DNA from: Lentzea alba
GTDB taxonomy: Bacteria; Actinomycetota; Actinomycetes; Mycobacteriales; Pseudonocardiaceae
Assembly (NCBI RefSeq): GCF_011067745.1
Contig: NZ_JAAMPJ010000008.1
Location: forward strand, 395,714 to 459,713
Reading direction: 5' to 3'
DNA: 64,000 nucleotides
Shown: positions 6,262 through 14,917 of the stretch, piece after piece
Numbering within the stretch: the first letter of the stretch is position 1
Layout: every line of letters begins with the position of its first letter
Program-made: the position numbers and the translations under genes
Notes under the pieces: model-generated
Database searches by the model: none
Seen by the model: only the letters and a program-made list of their open reading frames with translations
What the model was told of the DNA's origin: nothing

Positions 6262-7767
6262 TCAGTGCACGCCCAGCACGCCGTCGACGCGGCGCGGGAT
6301 GCCCAGCGGGTTCGCGTCCTGCAGTTCCGGCGGCAGCAACGCGTCCGGCCACGACTGGTACGTCACCGGGGCGATCCACCGGCGGATCGACGTGGCGCCC
6401 ACCGACGTGTGCAGCGGGTTCGTCGTCGACGGCCACGGACCACCGTGGTGCTGGCCCCACGCCACCGCGACACCGGTCGGCCACGCGTTGAAGATGATCC
6501 GGCCCGCGACATGGCGCAGCACCTCCGCGATGGCACCAGCCTCCGCGTGGTCCGACTCCTCGGCGTGCACCGTGCCGGTCAGCGTGCCCGGCAGCTTCGC
6601 CAGCACCGAATGCAGTTCCTCGGGCGACGAGTACGTGATGGCCAGCGCCGCCGGACCGAAGTGCTCCTCGGTCAGCTTCTCGAGGTTCTCCTCGAACACC
6701 GACACCGGCACGCTGAACAGCCGCGGCGCCACCGCCCACGCCTCGTCCGGACGCGTACCCGTGGACACGACGGACACCAGGTCCGACGCGGCCAGCGCGT
6801 CCGTCGAAGCCGTGTAGGAGTCGCACATCCGCTCGTTCAGCATCGCGCCACCGGCGGTCGCCGCGACGGCCTCACCCAGCGCCGGCACCAGCGACGCGGG
6901 CGTGAACACCAGACCGGGGTTCGTGCAGAACTGCCCCACACCCATCGTCAACGACGCCGCGAACCCCGCGGCGATGTCCTCACGCTCAGCCGCACCCGGC
7001 AGGATCACCGTCGGGTTCACACTGCCCAGCTCGCCGTAGAACGGGATCGGGTCCGGCCGGCCCTGCGCCAGGTCGAACAACGCCCGCCCGCCACCGGTCG
7101 ACCCGGTGAAACCGACCGCGCGCACCGCCGGGTGCTTCACCAGCGCGACACCGGACTCGGTGCCGTACACGATGCCGAACACGCCCTCGGGCGCACCGGC
7201 CTCGCGCAGCGCGTCCACGACAACCCGAGAGGTCTCCCGAGACGTCGACGGGTGCGCGGAATGTGCTTTCACCACAACGGAACAGCCGGACGCCAACGCG
7301 GACGCCGTGTCACCACCGGCCACCGAGAACGCGAACGGGAAGTTCGACGCGGAGAACACCGCCACCGTCCCAAGAGGACGGAGAACGCGCCGCAGCACCG
7401 GACGCGGCGGGATGATGTCCGGGTTCGCCGTGTCCAAAGTGGCCTCGACGTAGCTGCCCTCGCGCAACACCTCCGCGAACAACCGCAGCTGGTTCGTGGT
7501 GCGCTTCAACTCGGTGGTCAGCCGCGGCACACCCAGCGCCGTCTCGCTGTCGGCCGTGGAGACCAGCAACGACGACTCGGCGTCCAGCGCGTCCGCGACC
7601 TTCTCCAGCGCCACCGCGCGGTCCGCCGCTGGAACGACCGACCAGGCGGAGAACGCGACGGCCGCGGCCGAGGCGATCCGGTCCACCTCGCTGTCGGGGG
7701 TCTTCGCAACCGGCTCGCCGAACGGCTCACCGGTGCGCGGGTTGTATCCCTGAACGACGTGGCTCAA
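6262..7767 (-). CDS. 2-oxoglutarate semialdehyde dehydrogenase
   Basis: Aldehyde dehydrogenase that oxidises 2,5-dioxopentanoate to 2-oxoglutarate, the last step of oxidative uronate/glucarate breakdown. The start is TTG 7765-7767, four bases inside the stop of the preceding uronate dehydrogenase gene (TTGA) and behind AGGAGG; this gives 501 residues (LSHVVQGYNPRTGEPFG). The oxyanion Asn is in SNFPFAF (about residue 142), the general base is Glu246 in FYGELGSVNP, and the nucleophile is Cys281 in GQFCTNPG. The architecture matches KGSADH, including the family-typical WPTGV and TSVGATSIRRWIAPV near the C-terminus. The neighbours Udh, KdgD and glucarate dehydratase support the substrate. Followed by a strong hairpin terminator. 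Confidence 0.93.
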   Translation of the reverse strand: MSHVVQGYNPRTGEPFGEPVAKTPDSEVDRIASAAAVAFSAWSVVPAADRAVALEKVADALDAESSLLVSTADSETALGVPRLTTELKRTTNQLRLFAEVLREGSYVEATLDTANPDIIPPRPVLRRVLRPLGTVAVFSASNFPFAFSVAGGDTASALASGCSVVVKAHSAHPSTSRETSRVVVDALREAGAPEGVFGIVYGTESGVALVKHPAVRAVGFTGSTGGGRALFDLAQGRPDPIPFYGELGSVNPTVILPGAAEREDIAAGFAASLTMGVGQFCTNPGLVFTPASLVPALGEAVAATAGGAMLNERMCDSYTASTDALAASDLVSVVSTGTRPDEAWAVAPRLFSVPVSVFEENLEKLTEEHFGPAALAITYSSPEELHSVLAKLPGTLTGTVHAEESDHAEAGAIAEVLRHVAGRIIFNAWPTGVAVAWGQHHGGPWPSTTNPLHTSVGATSIRRWIAPVTYQSWPDALLPPELQDANPLGIPRRVDGVLGVH

Positions 7768-8591
7768 CGCCCTGCCTCCTTGACTGCCGTGTCGTAATCG
7801 GGGCCGCACCAGGCCCCGCCCACGTACTTCGCCGCGTACGACGAGGGGTCGAGTTCACCGCCGTGCTTCTCCAGCACTTCCGCGGCGTACACCTCGGAGT
7901 CGTCCTGCGGCTCGTAACCCAGCGCGCGAGCCTCGTCCAGCGAGAACCAGCCGCGCTTGTTGTCCGAAACGCCCCACACGATCCGGAACCCCGGCGACGC
8001 AACGGAAAGACACGCCTCGAACAGGCGTGCGCCGTCGTCCGGCGACATCCACGTCGACAGCATCCGCACGTCACGCGGTTTCTCGAAGCACGAACCGATG
8101 CGGATCGCGATCACGTCCATGCCGTAGCGGTCGGCGTACAGCGACCCCAACGCCTCCAACGCCACCTTGGACACACCGTAGTAGGTGTCCGGGCGCGGGA
8201 AGACGTAGTCACCGGCCTCGCCATCGGCGCGCTCCACGTAGCCCACGGCGTGGTTGGAGCTGGCCAGGATCACTCGGCGCACACCGGAACGCCGCGCGGC
8301 CTCCAGCACGGTGTGCGTGCCGTCGATGTTCACGCTGAGGATCTTGTCCCACGCCTCCTCGAGGCTGTGGCCGCCGAGGTGGATCACGGCGTCGACGTCC
8401 TTCATCGCGGCTTCCATCGCGTCCATGTCGGTCACGGTGGCCTGGACGAGCTCGACGTTCTCGCCGTCGGCGGCCGCGGGTAGCTCCGCGATGTCCAGCA
8501 GCCGCAGGACGCGGCCCTCCGTCGCGAGGCGGGTGCGCATGAGCGTTCCCACCCCGCCACCGGCGCCGGTGATCAGGATGCGTGCGGTCAC
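7764..8591 (-). CDS. udh: NAD-dependent uronate dehydrogenase
   Basis: Short-chain-type epimerase/dehydrogenase that oxidises D-glucuronate or D-galacturonate at C1 to the aldarolactone. 275 residues. The NAD-binding glycine motif is GAGGGVG (residues 9-15), the acidic NAD-selecting position is in LLDIAELP, and the catalytic set is SSNHAVG (about 111-117) with Y138-x3-K142 in TYYGVSK. IRIGSCFEKPRDVRMLSTWMS is close to known uronate dehydrogenases. It overlaps the next gene by four bases. Whether the preferred substrate is glucuronate or galacturonate cannot be told. Confidence 0.88.
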   Translation of the reverse strand: MTARILITGAGGGVGTLMRTRLATEGRVLRLLDIAELPAAADGENVELVQATVTDMDAMEAAMKDVDAVIHLGGHSLEEAWDKILSVNIDGTHTVLEAARRSGVRRVILASSNHAVGYVERADGEAGDYVFPRPDTYYGVSKVALEALGSLYADRYGMDVIAIRIGSCFEKPRDVRMLSTWMSPDDGARLFEACLSVASPGFRIVWGVSDNKRGWFSLDEARALGYEPQDDSEVYAAEVLEKHGGELDPSSYAAKYVGGAWCGPDYDTAVKEAGR

Positions 8592-8637
8592 GGGTTGGAC
8601 CCCTCCGTCTTGTGCAGATGTTTCGGCGGTGCTCGGA

Positions 8638-9426
8638 TCAGCGACCGAACTGGCGGAGGAGCTCGGTGATCGTCCGGGCGGCGTCCAGCAGAGCGGAGAT
8701 GACCTGCCGCTCGTGCTCGGGGTCCAGTCTGCCCAGTGGGACCGAGCAACTCATAGCGTCCAGAACGGGGTTTCGGTACGGCAAGGCGACGGCGAAGCAA
8801 CCGAGCCCCGGCGTGTTCTCCTCACGTTCGTGGGCATATCCGACATTCCGGAAGCCGGCGAGCTGCTCGTGCAGCGCCGCCCGATCGGTCACGGTGTTCG
8901 GGGTCAGCGGCGTCAGCATGTCCGGGAGGATGCTGTCGACCTCCTCCGGCGTGCGCGTCGAGAGCACGGCCTTGCCCAGCGACGTCGAGTGCGCGGGCAG
9001 CCGGCGGCCGACGCGTGAGACGACGCGCAGGTGGTGCTCGGACTCGCGGCTCGCCAGGTAGACGACGTCCGCGCCGTCCAAACGGGCAAGGTGCACGGTC
9101 TCGTTGATGTCCTGCCGCACCTGCTCCATCACGCGGATCGCCGCGCGCACCACCGGGTCGTGGTCCAAATAGGACGTACCGACGAGCAGCGCGCGCACGC
9201 CGATGCCGTACGTGCCCCGGTCCGAGTCGACCTCCACCCAGCCGCGCGCGACCAGCGTCTGCAGCAGCATGTACAGGCTGGACTTGGGGTAGCTGAGCTC
9301 GCGGTGCAACTCGGTGAGCGTCAGCCTGCGGTCGGACGCGGAGAGCACTTCGAGCAGCTCCACCGTGCGGTCCGCGGACTTCACCGCGCCCGGACGGGCC
9401 GTGCCCTTGTCGATCGGCGACGCCAC
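8638..9426 (-). CDS. IclR-family regulator of uronate catabolism
   Basis: 262 residues from GTG 9424-9426 with a purine-rich site upstream. An N-terminal winged helix (SADRTVELLEVLSASDRRLTLTELHRELSYPKSSLYMLLQTL, roughly residues 17-60) is joined to an IclR effector domain with GYAHEREENTPGLGCFAVALPYRN near 205-230. It sits between the udh/dehydrogenase pair and the divergent importer-kdgD-gudD operon, where a pathway regulator is expected. The palindrome at 9540-9555 is a candidate binding site. The ligand is probably an acid sugar or a pathway intermediate such as 2-keto-3-deoxy-glucarate (inference). Confidence 0.9.
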   Translation of the reverse strand: MASPIDKGTARPGAVKSADRTVELLEVLSASDRRLTLTELHRELSYPKSSLYMLLQTLVARGWVEVDSDRGTYGIGVRALLVGTSYLDHDPVVRAAIRVMEQVRQDINETVHLARLDGADVVYLASRESEHHLRVVSRVGRRLPAHSTSLGKAVLSTRTPEEVDSILPDMLTPLTPNTVTDRAALHEQLAGFRNVGYAHEREENTPGLGCFAVALPYRNPVLDAMSCSVPLGRLDPEHERQVISALLDAARTITELLRQFGR

Positions 9427-9480
9427 CTGGCCTCCTCGGCCGTCTTCTGGAAACCGGTAAGCAACTTGCCCAACTCACCC

Positions 9481-9510
9481 TTGACACGTTGCTGTGCTGA
9501 TTCTTACAGT
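9481..9510 (+). promoter_or_regulatory. Sigma-70-like promoter of the uronate importer operon
   Basis: TTGACA (9481-9486) and TACAGT (9505-9510) are separated by 18 bp, about 62 bp before the substrate-binding protein start. This is the best consensus-like promoter seen in the window. Confidence 0.75.
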
Positions 9511-9539
9511 CCTGCATCAGGTTCACAAGTACGACCCCA

Positions 9540-9555
9540 GTTCATATATCTGAAC
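9540..9555. promoter_or_regulatory. Candidate IclR operator
   Basis: GTTCA-TATATC-TGAAC, a 16-bp site with perfect 5-bp arms, lies downstream of the predicted transcription start and about 16 bp before the binding-protein start codon. Repression by the divergently encoded IclR protein would fit. Confidence 0.6.
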
Positions 9556-9571
9556 ATGAAGGGCTCCGACG

Positions 9572-10891
9572 ATGCGCCGTAGAACCGCCACCACAATCGC
9601 CACGCTCGGCGTGGCATTGCTGCTCGCAGGCTGTGGCAGCAGTGGCAACACGGCGGCGTCGACCAAGGACCCGAACAAGCCTCTCGAGGTGTGGACCCGC
9701 TCGACGGAGGCAACGGCGAAGGTCTACGAGAAGATCTTCAAGTCGTTCACCGAGAAGACCGGTGTGCAGGTCGACTACAAGCCGATCTTCAACGACTTCG
9801 ACAAGCAGGTGCAGCAGCGCGCCGCGTCCAAGGACCTCCCCGACGTGGTCGTGACCGACACCGGTTCGCTCGGCAACTTCGTCAAGCAGGGCTGGACGAC
9901 GGAGATCAAGCGCGAGGACATCGCGGGCGGCGGCGACATCGTCGACCGGGCCTGGAACAACGGCAAGGGCGCGGACGGCAAGTTCTACGCCATCCCGTAC
10001 TCCACGCAGGCGATGGTCACGCTGATCCGCAAGGACTGGCGGGAGAAGCTCGGCAAGCCGATCCCGACGACGTGGGAAGAGTTAGACGATCTCGCGCGTG
10101 CGTTCACCCGTAACGACCCTGATGGAAACGGGCAGAACGACACGTACGGCATGCTCGTCCCCGGAACGGTCGACCGCGGCTACCTCGCCTGGTGGGCGGC
10201 CAGCTACATCTGGCAGGGCGGCGGCGACATCCTCGACGAGGACGGCGGCGGCAAGTTCTCCGTCGGCATCGACTCGCCCGAGTCGACCAAGGCGATCGAA
10301 CGCCTGCGCAAGCTCTTCTGCGAGGACAAGGTCATGCAGCCGGGCTCGCTGACGCTGAGCACGAACGACGCGCACCCGCTGTTCGAGTCGGGCAAGAGCG
10401 GCATCTACCTGACCGGCCCGTACATGATCGGCCGCTTCGACAAGTCGGTCGGCAAGGACAAGTACGAGGTCATCGCCTCCCCGCGCGGCCCGGCCGGTGC
10501 CACCGTGCTCGGTGAGGGCGAGGACATCTACCTGATGGCCGGCTCCGCGAAGACCGCCGACCAGAAGAAGCTCGCCGAGTACATGATCACGCCCGAGGCG
10601 CAGCAGGCCGGCATGAAGGGCGACCCGCAGCCAGTGGTCCGCCTGCCCGTCAACAAGAACGTCGACGTCAACGCGACGTACAACGACCCGCGCTGGGCGA
10701 CCGTGGCGGGCGTGTACAAGAGCGAGGCGCGGCCGTTCCCCAGCGTTCCGAACTTCACGCCCTTCCGGCAGAAGACCTCGGAGACCCTGAACTCGATCTT
10801 CGCCAAGTGCCCAGCCGACTCGTCGGCCGAGCTCAAGACGCTGGCGGAGGCGCTGAAGAAGGAACTCGAGAACCAGAAGGCGTCGCAGTGA
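9572..10891 (+). CDS. Sugar ABC transporter substrate-binding lipoprotein
   Basis: Extracellular solute-binding protein of family 1, 439 residues. The signal peptide ends in the lipobox LLAGC (Cys near residue 21), so it is lipid-anchored. A low-complexity linker (GSSGNTAASTKDPN) precedes EVWTRSTEATAKVYEKIFKSF and YKPIFNDFDKQVQQRA, typical of the CUT1 fold. It heads an operon with two permeases, KdgD and glucarate dehydratase, so its ligand is likely a uronic acid or a uronate-containing oligosaccharide (inference). No ATPase gene is in the operon; CUT1 systems in actinomycetes often share one MsiK-type ATPase encoded elsewhere. Confidence 0.9.
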   Translation: MRRRTATTIATLGVALLLAGCGSSGNTAASTKDPNKPLEVWTRSTEATAKVYEKIFKSFTEKTGVQVDYKPIFNDFDKQVQQRAASKDLPDVVVTDTGSLGNFVKQGWTTEIKREDIAGGGDIVDRAWNNGKGADGKFYAIPYSTQAMVTLIRKDWREKLGKPIPTTWEELDDLARAFTRNDPDGNGQNDTYGMLVPGTVDRGYLAWWAASYIWQGGGDILDEDGGGKFSVGIDSPESTKAIERLRKLFCEDKVMQPGSLTLSTNDAHPLFESGKSGIYLTGPYMIGRFDKSVGKDKYEVIASPRGPAGATVLGEGEDIYLMAGSAKTADQKKLAEYMITPEAQQAGMKGDPQPVVRLPVNKNVDVNATYNDPRWATVAGVYKSEARPFPSVPNFTPFRQKTSETLNSIFAKCPADSSAELKTLAEALKKELENQKASQ

Positions 10892-11874
10892 CGGCAGTTC
10901 AGCATCACTGGGACACCCAAGACGTGGGCTCGACGGCTAGTGGCGGCGGTGCCGTCGAAACCCACCCCGTGAGGCGGCGCCGCCGGCGCCGCCTCACGGG
11001 AGCCACCCCAAGAGGAAATGTCTGGGTCCCGTGGTTGTTCCTGCTCCCCGCCGCGCTGATCTTCCTGGTCTTCAAGTTCATCCCGATGGCCGAGGGAATC
11101 CGGCTCTCGCTGTTCGAGGTCCGGCCTTTCCTCGGCGACATCTTCGTCGGCTTCAAGAACTACGCCACGATCCTGCAGGACGAGAAGTTCCTGACGGCCT
11201 CGTGGCACACCCTGGTCCTGGCCGGTGGGCAGACGCTCGGTGCGATGCTCATCGGCTTCTTCCTTGCCCTGCTGCTCGAAGGCCACGCCAAGTCGTTGTG
11301 GTTCGTGCGCTCCGCGGTGTTCCTGCCCGTGGTCGCGGCGACCGCCGTCATCGGTGAGATCTGGCGGCTGTTCTTCTACCCGGCGCCGGAAGGCTTCCTC
11401 AACGAGGTCATCTCGTGGATCGGCCTCGGTCCTTGGGAGTACATCCACAGCACGGACACCTCGCTGGTGTCGGTCATGTTCGTCGGTATCTGGAAGCACG
11501 CGCCGTACGACATGGTGCTGATCCTCGCCGGGCTCGCCGGTATCGACCGTCAGCAGTACGAGGCCGCCGCGATCGACGGAGCCTCGACGCCGCAACGGAT
11601 CTGGAACGTCACCCTGCCCGCGCTGCGTCCCGTCATCACGATCCTGCTGACGCTGGCGGCGATCCGCGGCCTGCGCGTCTTCACCGAGGTGTACGTCCTG
11701 ACCGGCGGCGGTCCGGCCGGATCGACGGACGTCTGGATGACGCGCGTCTACACAACGGCGTTCGAACAGTCCGAGGCCGGTCTCGCCTCGGCTGGTTCCG
11801 TGCTGTTGTTCCTGGTTACCTTGGTTCTCACGGTCAGCGTGCAGTGGTACCGCCGCAGGAAGGAGGCGCGGTGA
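10888..11874 (+). CDS. Sugar ABC transporter permease 1 (CUT1)
   Basis: Inner-membrane permease of 328 residues. The start is GTG 10888, overlapping the binding-protein stop as GTGA. The N-terminal 45 residues are a cytoplasmic tail with an unusual run of seven arginines encoded by a perfect inverted repeat (10966-11000). Six membrane segments follow, starting VWVPWLFLLPAALIFLVFKF. The EAA loop is QYEAAAIDGASTPQRIWNVT (about residues 231-250), the ATPase contact site. Ends with a basic tail (WYRRRKEAR). Confidence 0.92.
   Translation: MTAVQHHWDTQDVGSTASGGGAVETHPVRRRRRRRLTGATPRGNVWVPWLFLLPAALIFLVFKFIPMAEGIRLSLFEVRPFLGDIFVGFKNYATILQDEKFLTASWHTLVLAGGQTLGAMLIGFFLALLLEGHAKSLWFVRSAVFLPVVAATAVIGEIWRLFFYPAPEGFLNEVISWIGLGPWEYIHSTDTSLVSVMFVGIWKHAPYDMVLILAGLAGIDRQQYEAAAIDGASTPQRIWNVTLPALRPVITILLTLAAIRGLRVFTEVYVLTGGGPAGSTDVWMTRVYTTAFEQSEAGLASAGSVLLFLVTLVLTVSVQWYRRRKEAR
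10966..11000 (+). repeat. Perfect hairpin inside the permease coding region
   Basis: Arms CCCGTGAGGCGGCGCCG (10966-10982) and CGGCGCCGCCTCACGGG (10984-11000) with one unpaired base form a 17-bp GC-rich stem inside the first codons of permease 1. It probably stabilises or limits the upstream binding-protein mRNA, giving more binding protein than permease, as intercistronic hairpins do in other sugar operons (inference). Confidence 0.85.
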
Positions 11875-12749
11875 GCGTCAACTCGAGCCGCTTCGACAGC
11901 GCCATCGGCTGGTCCACCCGTCCCGACGCGTGGATCAGCAAAGGCGTTCGGCTGCTTTTGAGCGCCCTCGCGGTAATCCTTTTCTGCGGTCCGCTGCTGG
12001 TCATCTTCTCCGGCGCGTTCGACCACAACCCGGACCCGACCAAGCTGTCGGTGATCCCGGACAACCCGTCGCTGATCAACTTCCAGGTCGCGGCGGAGAA
12101 CAAGATCTGGCACTACCTGACGAACTCGTTGATCATCGCCGGTGGCGCGCTGCTGTTGCAGCTGGCGGTGAGCGTGTTCGCCGCTTACGCGTTGGCGCGC
12201 AAGAAGTTCCGCGGTCAGGCCATCGCACTGCTGGTCATCCTCGCCACGATGATGTTGCCGGAGGAGGTCATCGCGATCCCGCTGTCGCTGGTGATCGGAG
12301 ACCTACCGCTGGTGCACGTGAGTTTGAAGGGCACGCTGCTCGGCGTCATCCTCCCGCTGGGGGCGTGGGGTTTCTCCATCTTCGTCATGACGGAGTTCAT
12401 GAAGGAGATCCCCGCCGAACTGGAGGAGGCGGCCAAAGTGGACGGTGCCGGGGAGCTGCGCCTGTTCGCGCAGATCATTCTCCCGCTGTGCAGGCCCGCG
12501 CTCGGTGTGATCGCCGTGTTCGGCTTCAACATGATTTGGGAGCAGTACCTGCTTCCCCTGATCGTCGCCGCTGACCCCTCCGATTACACGCTCACGGTCG
12601 CACTTCTCGCCCTGCGGTCCGACGACATGGTCGGGACGGGCATCGTGCTGGCCGGAGCGTTGCTGGCGCTGGTACCGAGCCTGGTCGTGTACCTGTCGCT
12701 GCAGAAGTCCTTCCTGCGTGGGATCACCACCGGAGCGATCAAGGGATGA
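11871..12749 (+). CDS. Sugar ABC transporter permease 2 (CUT1)
   Basis: Second permease, 292 residues from GTG 11871, which overlaps the stop of permease 1 by GTGA and follows AGGAGG. Membrane segments include LLLSALAVILFCGPLLVIF, IIAGGALLLQLAVSVFAAYAL and a C-terminal VLAGALLALVPSLVVYLSL. The EAA motif is ELEEAAKVDGAGELRLFAQI (about residues 180-200). With permease 1 it forms the channel. Function follows the operon context. Confidence 0.92.
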   Translation: MSVNSSRFDSAIGWSTRPDAWISKGVRLLLSALAVILFCGPLLVIFSGAFDHNPDPTKLSVIPDNPSLINFQVAAENKIWHYLTNSLIIAGGALLLQLAVSVFAAYALARKKFRGQAIALLVILATMMLPEEVIAIPLSLVIGDLPLVHVSLKGTLLGVILPLGAWGFSIFVMTEFMKEIPAELEEAAKVDGAGELRLFAQIILPLCRPALGVIAVFGFNMIWEQYLLPLIVAADPSDYTLTVALLALRSDDMVGTGIVLAGALLALVPSLVVYLSLQKSFLRGITTGAIKG

Positions 12750-12758
12750 GTGTCTGGT

Positions 12759-13661
12759 ATGCAACTCGATGGTGTGCTGTTCTTTCCGGTGACCCCGTTC
12801 GACACCGAGGGGAACATCGCGTTCGACGTGCTGGCTGAGCACGTCAAGCACGGTGTCTCCGCCGGGCCAGGCGCGGTGTTCGTCGCCTGCGGCACCGGCG
12901 AGTTCCACGCGTTGGGGCTGGAGGAGTTCGAGCGCGCGGTGGCCGTCGCGGTCGAGGCGACCGCCGGCAAGGTGCCGGTGTTCGCCGGCGCGGGCGGGTC
13001 GGTCGTGGCGACCAAGCAGTTCGTGCAGGCCGCCGAACGCGCCGGTGCTCAGGGCATCCTGCTGCTGCCGCCGTACCTGGTGACCAACCCGGCTGCCGGG
13101 CTCGTGCGGTACGTCGCCGAGGTCGCGGGCGCCACCGAGCTGCCGATCATCGTGTACCAGCGCAACAACGCGCGGTTCACGCCGGAGACCGCCGTCGAGG
13201 CCGCGCGGATCCCGAACGTCGTGGGCTTCAAGGACGGCATCGGCGACCTCGACCAGATGCAGCGGATCGTGCTGGCGGTCCGTGCGGGCGTCGACAAGCC
13301 GTTCCAGTTCTTCAACGGCCTGCCGACCGCGGAGATGACGCAGCTCGCGTACCGGGGCATCGGCGTCGAGCTGTACTCGTCCGCGGTGTTCTGCTTCGCG
13401 CCGGAGATCTCGCTGGGCTTCTACAACGCCGTGCAGGCGGGTGACACCCAGCTGGTGAACCGCTTTCTTCTCGAGTTCTACAAGCCTCTGGTCGAACTGC
13501 GGGACAAGGTTCCCGGATATGCGGTTGCCCTGGTGAAGGCCGCGGTGCGCGCGAACGGGCTCGACGTCGGTGGCGTCCGCCCGCCGCTGATCGACCCGCT
13601 GGACGAGCACCTCGCCGCCCTGGACAAGATCATCGCCGCGGGTAAGGCTCTGCTGGCATGA
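12759..13661 (+). CDS. kdgD: 5-dehydro-4-deoxyglucarate dehydratase
   Basis: DHDPS/NAL-superfamily class I lyase that converts 5-keto-4-deoxy-glucarate to 2-oxoglutarate semialdehyde with loss of CO2 and water. 300 residues from ATG 12759 (MQLDGVLFFPVTPF); a GTG at 12750 directly after the previous stop is an alternative but leaves only three bases to the ribosome site. The Schiff-base lysine is Lys158 in NVVGFKDGIGD and the catalytic Tyr is Tyr133 in IIVYQRNNARF. ACGTGEFHALGLEE is the substrate-loop motif typical of KdgD rather than DapA. It overlaps gudD by ATGA. Confidence 0.93.
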   Translation: MQLDGVLFFPVTPFDTEGNIAFDVLAEHVKHGVSAGPGAVFVACGTGEFHALGLEEFERAVAVAVEATAGKVPVFAGAGGSVVATKQFVQAAERAGAQGILLLPPYLVTNPAAGLVRYVAEVAGATELPIIVYQRNNARFTPETAVEAARIPNVVGFKDGIGDLDQMQRIVLAVRAGVDKPFQFFNGLPTAEMTQLAYRGIGVELYSSAVFCFAPEISLGFYNAVQAGDTQLVNRFLLEFYKPLVELRDKVPGYAVALVKAAVRANGLDVGGVRPPLIDPLDEHLAALDKIIAAGKALLA

Positions 13662-14917
13662 AGATCACCGAGATTGTTCTGACGCCGATCGCGTTCCGCG
13701 ATCCGCCGCTGCTGAACGCCGCTGGTGTGCACGAGCCGTGGGCGCTGCGCACGATCGTCGAGGTGCACACCGACGAAGGCATCTCGGGGCTGGGGGAGAC
13801 CTACGGCGACCTCGCGCACCTGGAGCGCTCGCGGTCCGTTGTGGACTCTCTGGTCGGGCTCGACGTCTTCGCGTTGAACGAGATGCACGCGCGGGTTGCT
13901 TCGGTCCTGGGCGGTGAGGTCGGGCCGGACAAGCACGGGCTGACCGGGAAGATCACGGCCGAGAGCACCGTCGACCGCGTGTACTCGCCGTTCGAGGTCG
14001 CGTGCCTGGACATCCAGGGCAAAGCTCTGGGACGTCCGGTGCACGACCTGCTGGGCGGCGCGATCCGGTCGTCCGTGCCGTACTCCGCTTACCTGTTCTA
14101 CAAGTGGGACGGGCACCCCGGCGCCGAGCCGGACGAGTGGGGCGAGGCGATCGACCCCGCCGGCATCGTGGCGCAGGCCCGGAAGATGATCGGTGAGTAC
14201 GGGTTCGGGTCGATCAAGCTCAAGGGCGGCGTGTTCCCGCCCGAGCAGGAGATCGAGGCGATCCGCGCGCTGCGCGAGGCGTTCCCGAACCACCCGCTGC
14301 GGCTCGACCCGAACGCGGCCTGGTCGCCCGCGACGTCGTTGAAGGTCGCGGCGGAGCTGGACGGCGTGCTCGAGTACCTGGAGGATCCGGCGCCCGAGAT
14401 CTCCGGGATGGCCGAGGTGGCCGCGAAGGCGCCGATGCCGTTGGCCACCAACATGTGCGTGGTCGCGTTCGAGCACCTCAAGCCGTCGGTGGAACAGGAC
14501 GCGGTGCAGGTGCTGCTGTCCGACCACCACTACTGGGGCGGGCTGCAGCGGTCGCGGCAGCTGGGCATGATCTGCCAGACGTTCGGCATCGGCCTGTCGA
14601 TGCACTCGAACTCGCACCTGGGCATCTCGCTGGCCGCGATGACGCACCTGGCGGCCGCTACGCCGAACCTGAACTACGCGTGCGACACGCACTACCCGTG
14701 GAACGCGGCCGACGAGGTCGTCGAGCCGGGCGTTCTGTCCTTTGTGGATGGTGCGGTGCCGGTGTCCACCACGCCGGGGCTCGGTGTGACGCTGGACCGT
14801 GACGCGTTGGCGCGCCTGGCCGAGAACTACGTTCGCTGTGGCATCACTTCGCGAGACGACACGGGCTACATGCAGAAGTTCGACCCGAGCTACGAGAGGA
14901 AGCGTCCCCGGTGGTGA
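13658..14917 (+). CDS. gudD: Glucarate dehydratase (enolase superfamily)
   Basis: Dehydrates D-glucarate (and often L-idarate) to 5-keto-4-deoxy-glucarate. 419 residues from ATG 13658, overlapping kdgD by four bases. Enolase-superfamily hallmarks are present: the KxK base motif in FGSIKLKGGVF (about residues 187-190), metal ligands in LRLDPNAAW (Asp near 214), LEYLEDPAPE and TNMCV, and LLSDHHYWGG with HSNSHLGIS carrying the second catalytic base. Length and motifs match GudD rather than galactarate dehydratases. The next gene starts inside its end. Confidence 0.92.
   Translation: MKITEIVLTPIAFRDPPLLNAAGVHEPWALRTIVEVHTDEGISGLGETYGDLAHLERSRSVVDSLVGLDVFALNEMHARVASVLGGEVGPDKHGLTGKITAESTVDRVYSPFEVACLDIQGKALGRPVHDLLGGAIRSSVPYSAYLFYKWDGHPGAEPDEWGEAIDPAGIVAQARKMIGEYGFGSIKLKGGVFPPEQEIEAIRALREAFPNHPLRLDPNAAWSPATSLKVAAELDGVLEYLEDPAPEISGMAEVAAKAPMPLATNMCVVAFEHLKPSVEQDAVQVLLSDHHYWGGLQRSRQLGMICQTFGIGLSMHSNSHLGISLAAMTHLAAATPNLNYACDTHYPWNAADEVVEPGVLSFVDGAVPVSTTPGLGVTLDRDALARLAENYVRCGITSRDDTGYMQKFDPSYERKRPRW

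Noticed and set aside
8592..8637. Terminator between the IclR and udh genes.
   Set aside because: No stem of useful strength was seen; the genes may be co-transcribed.
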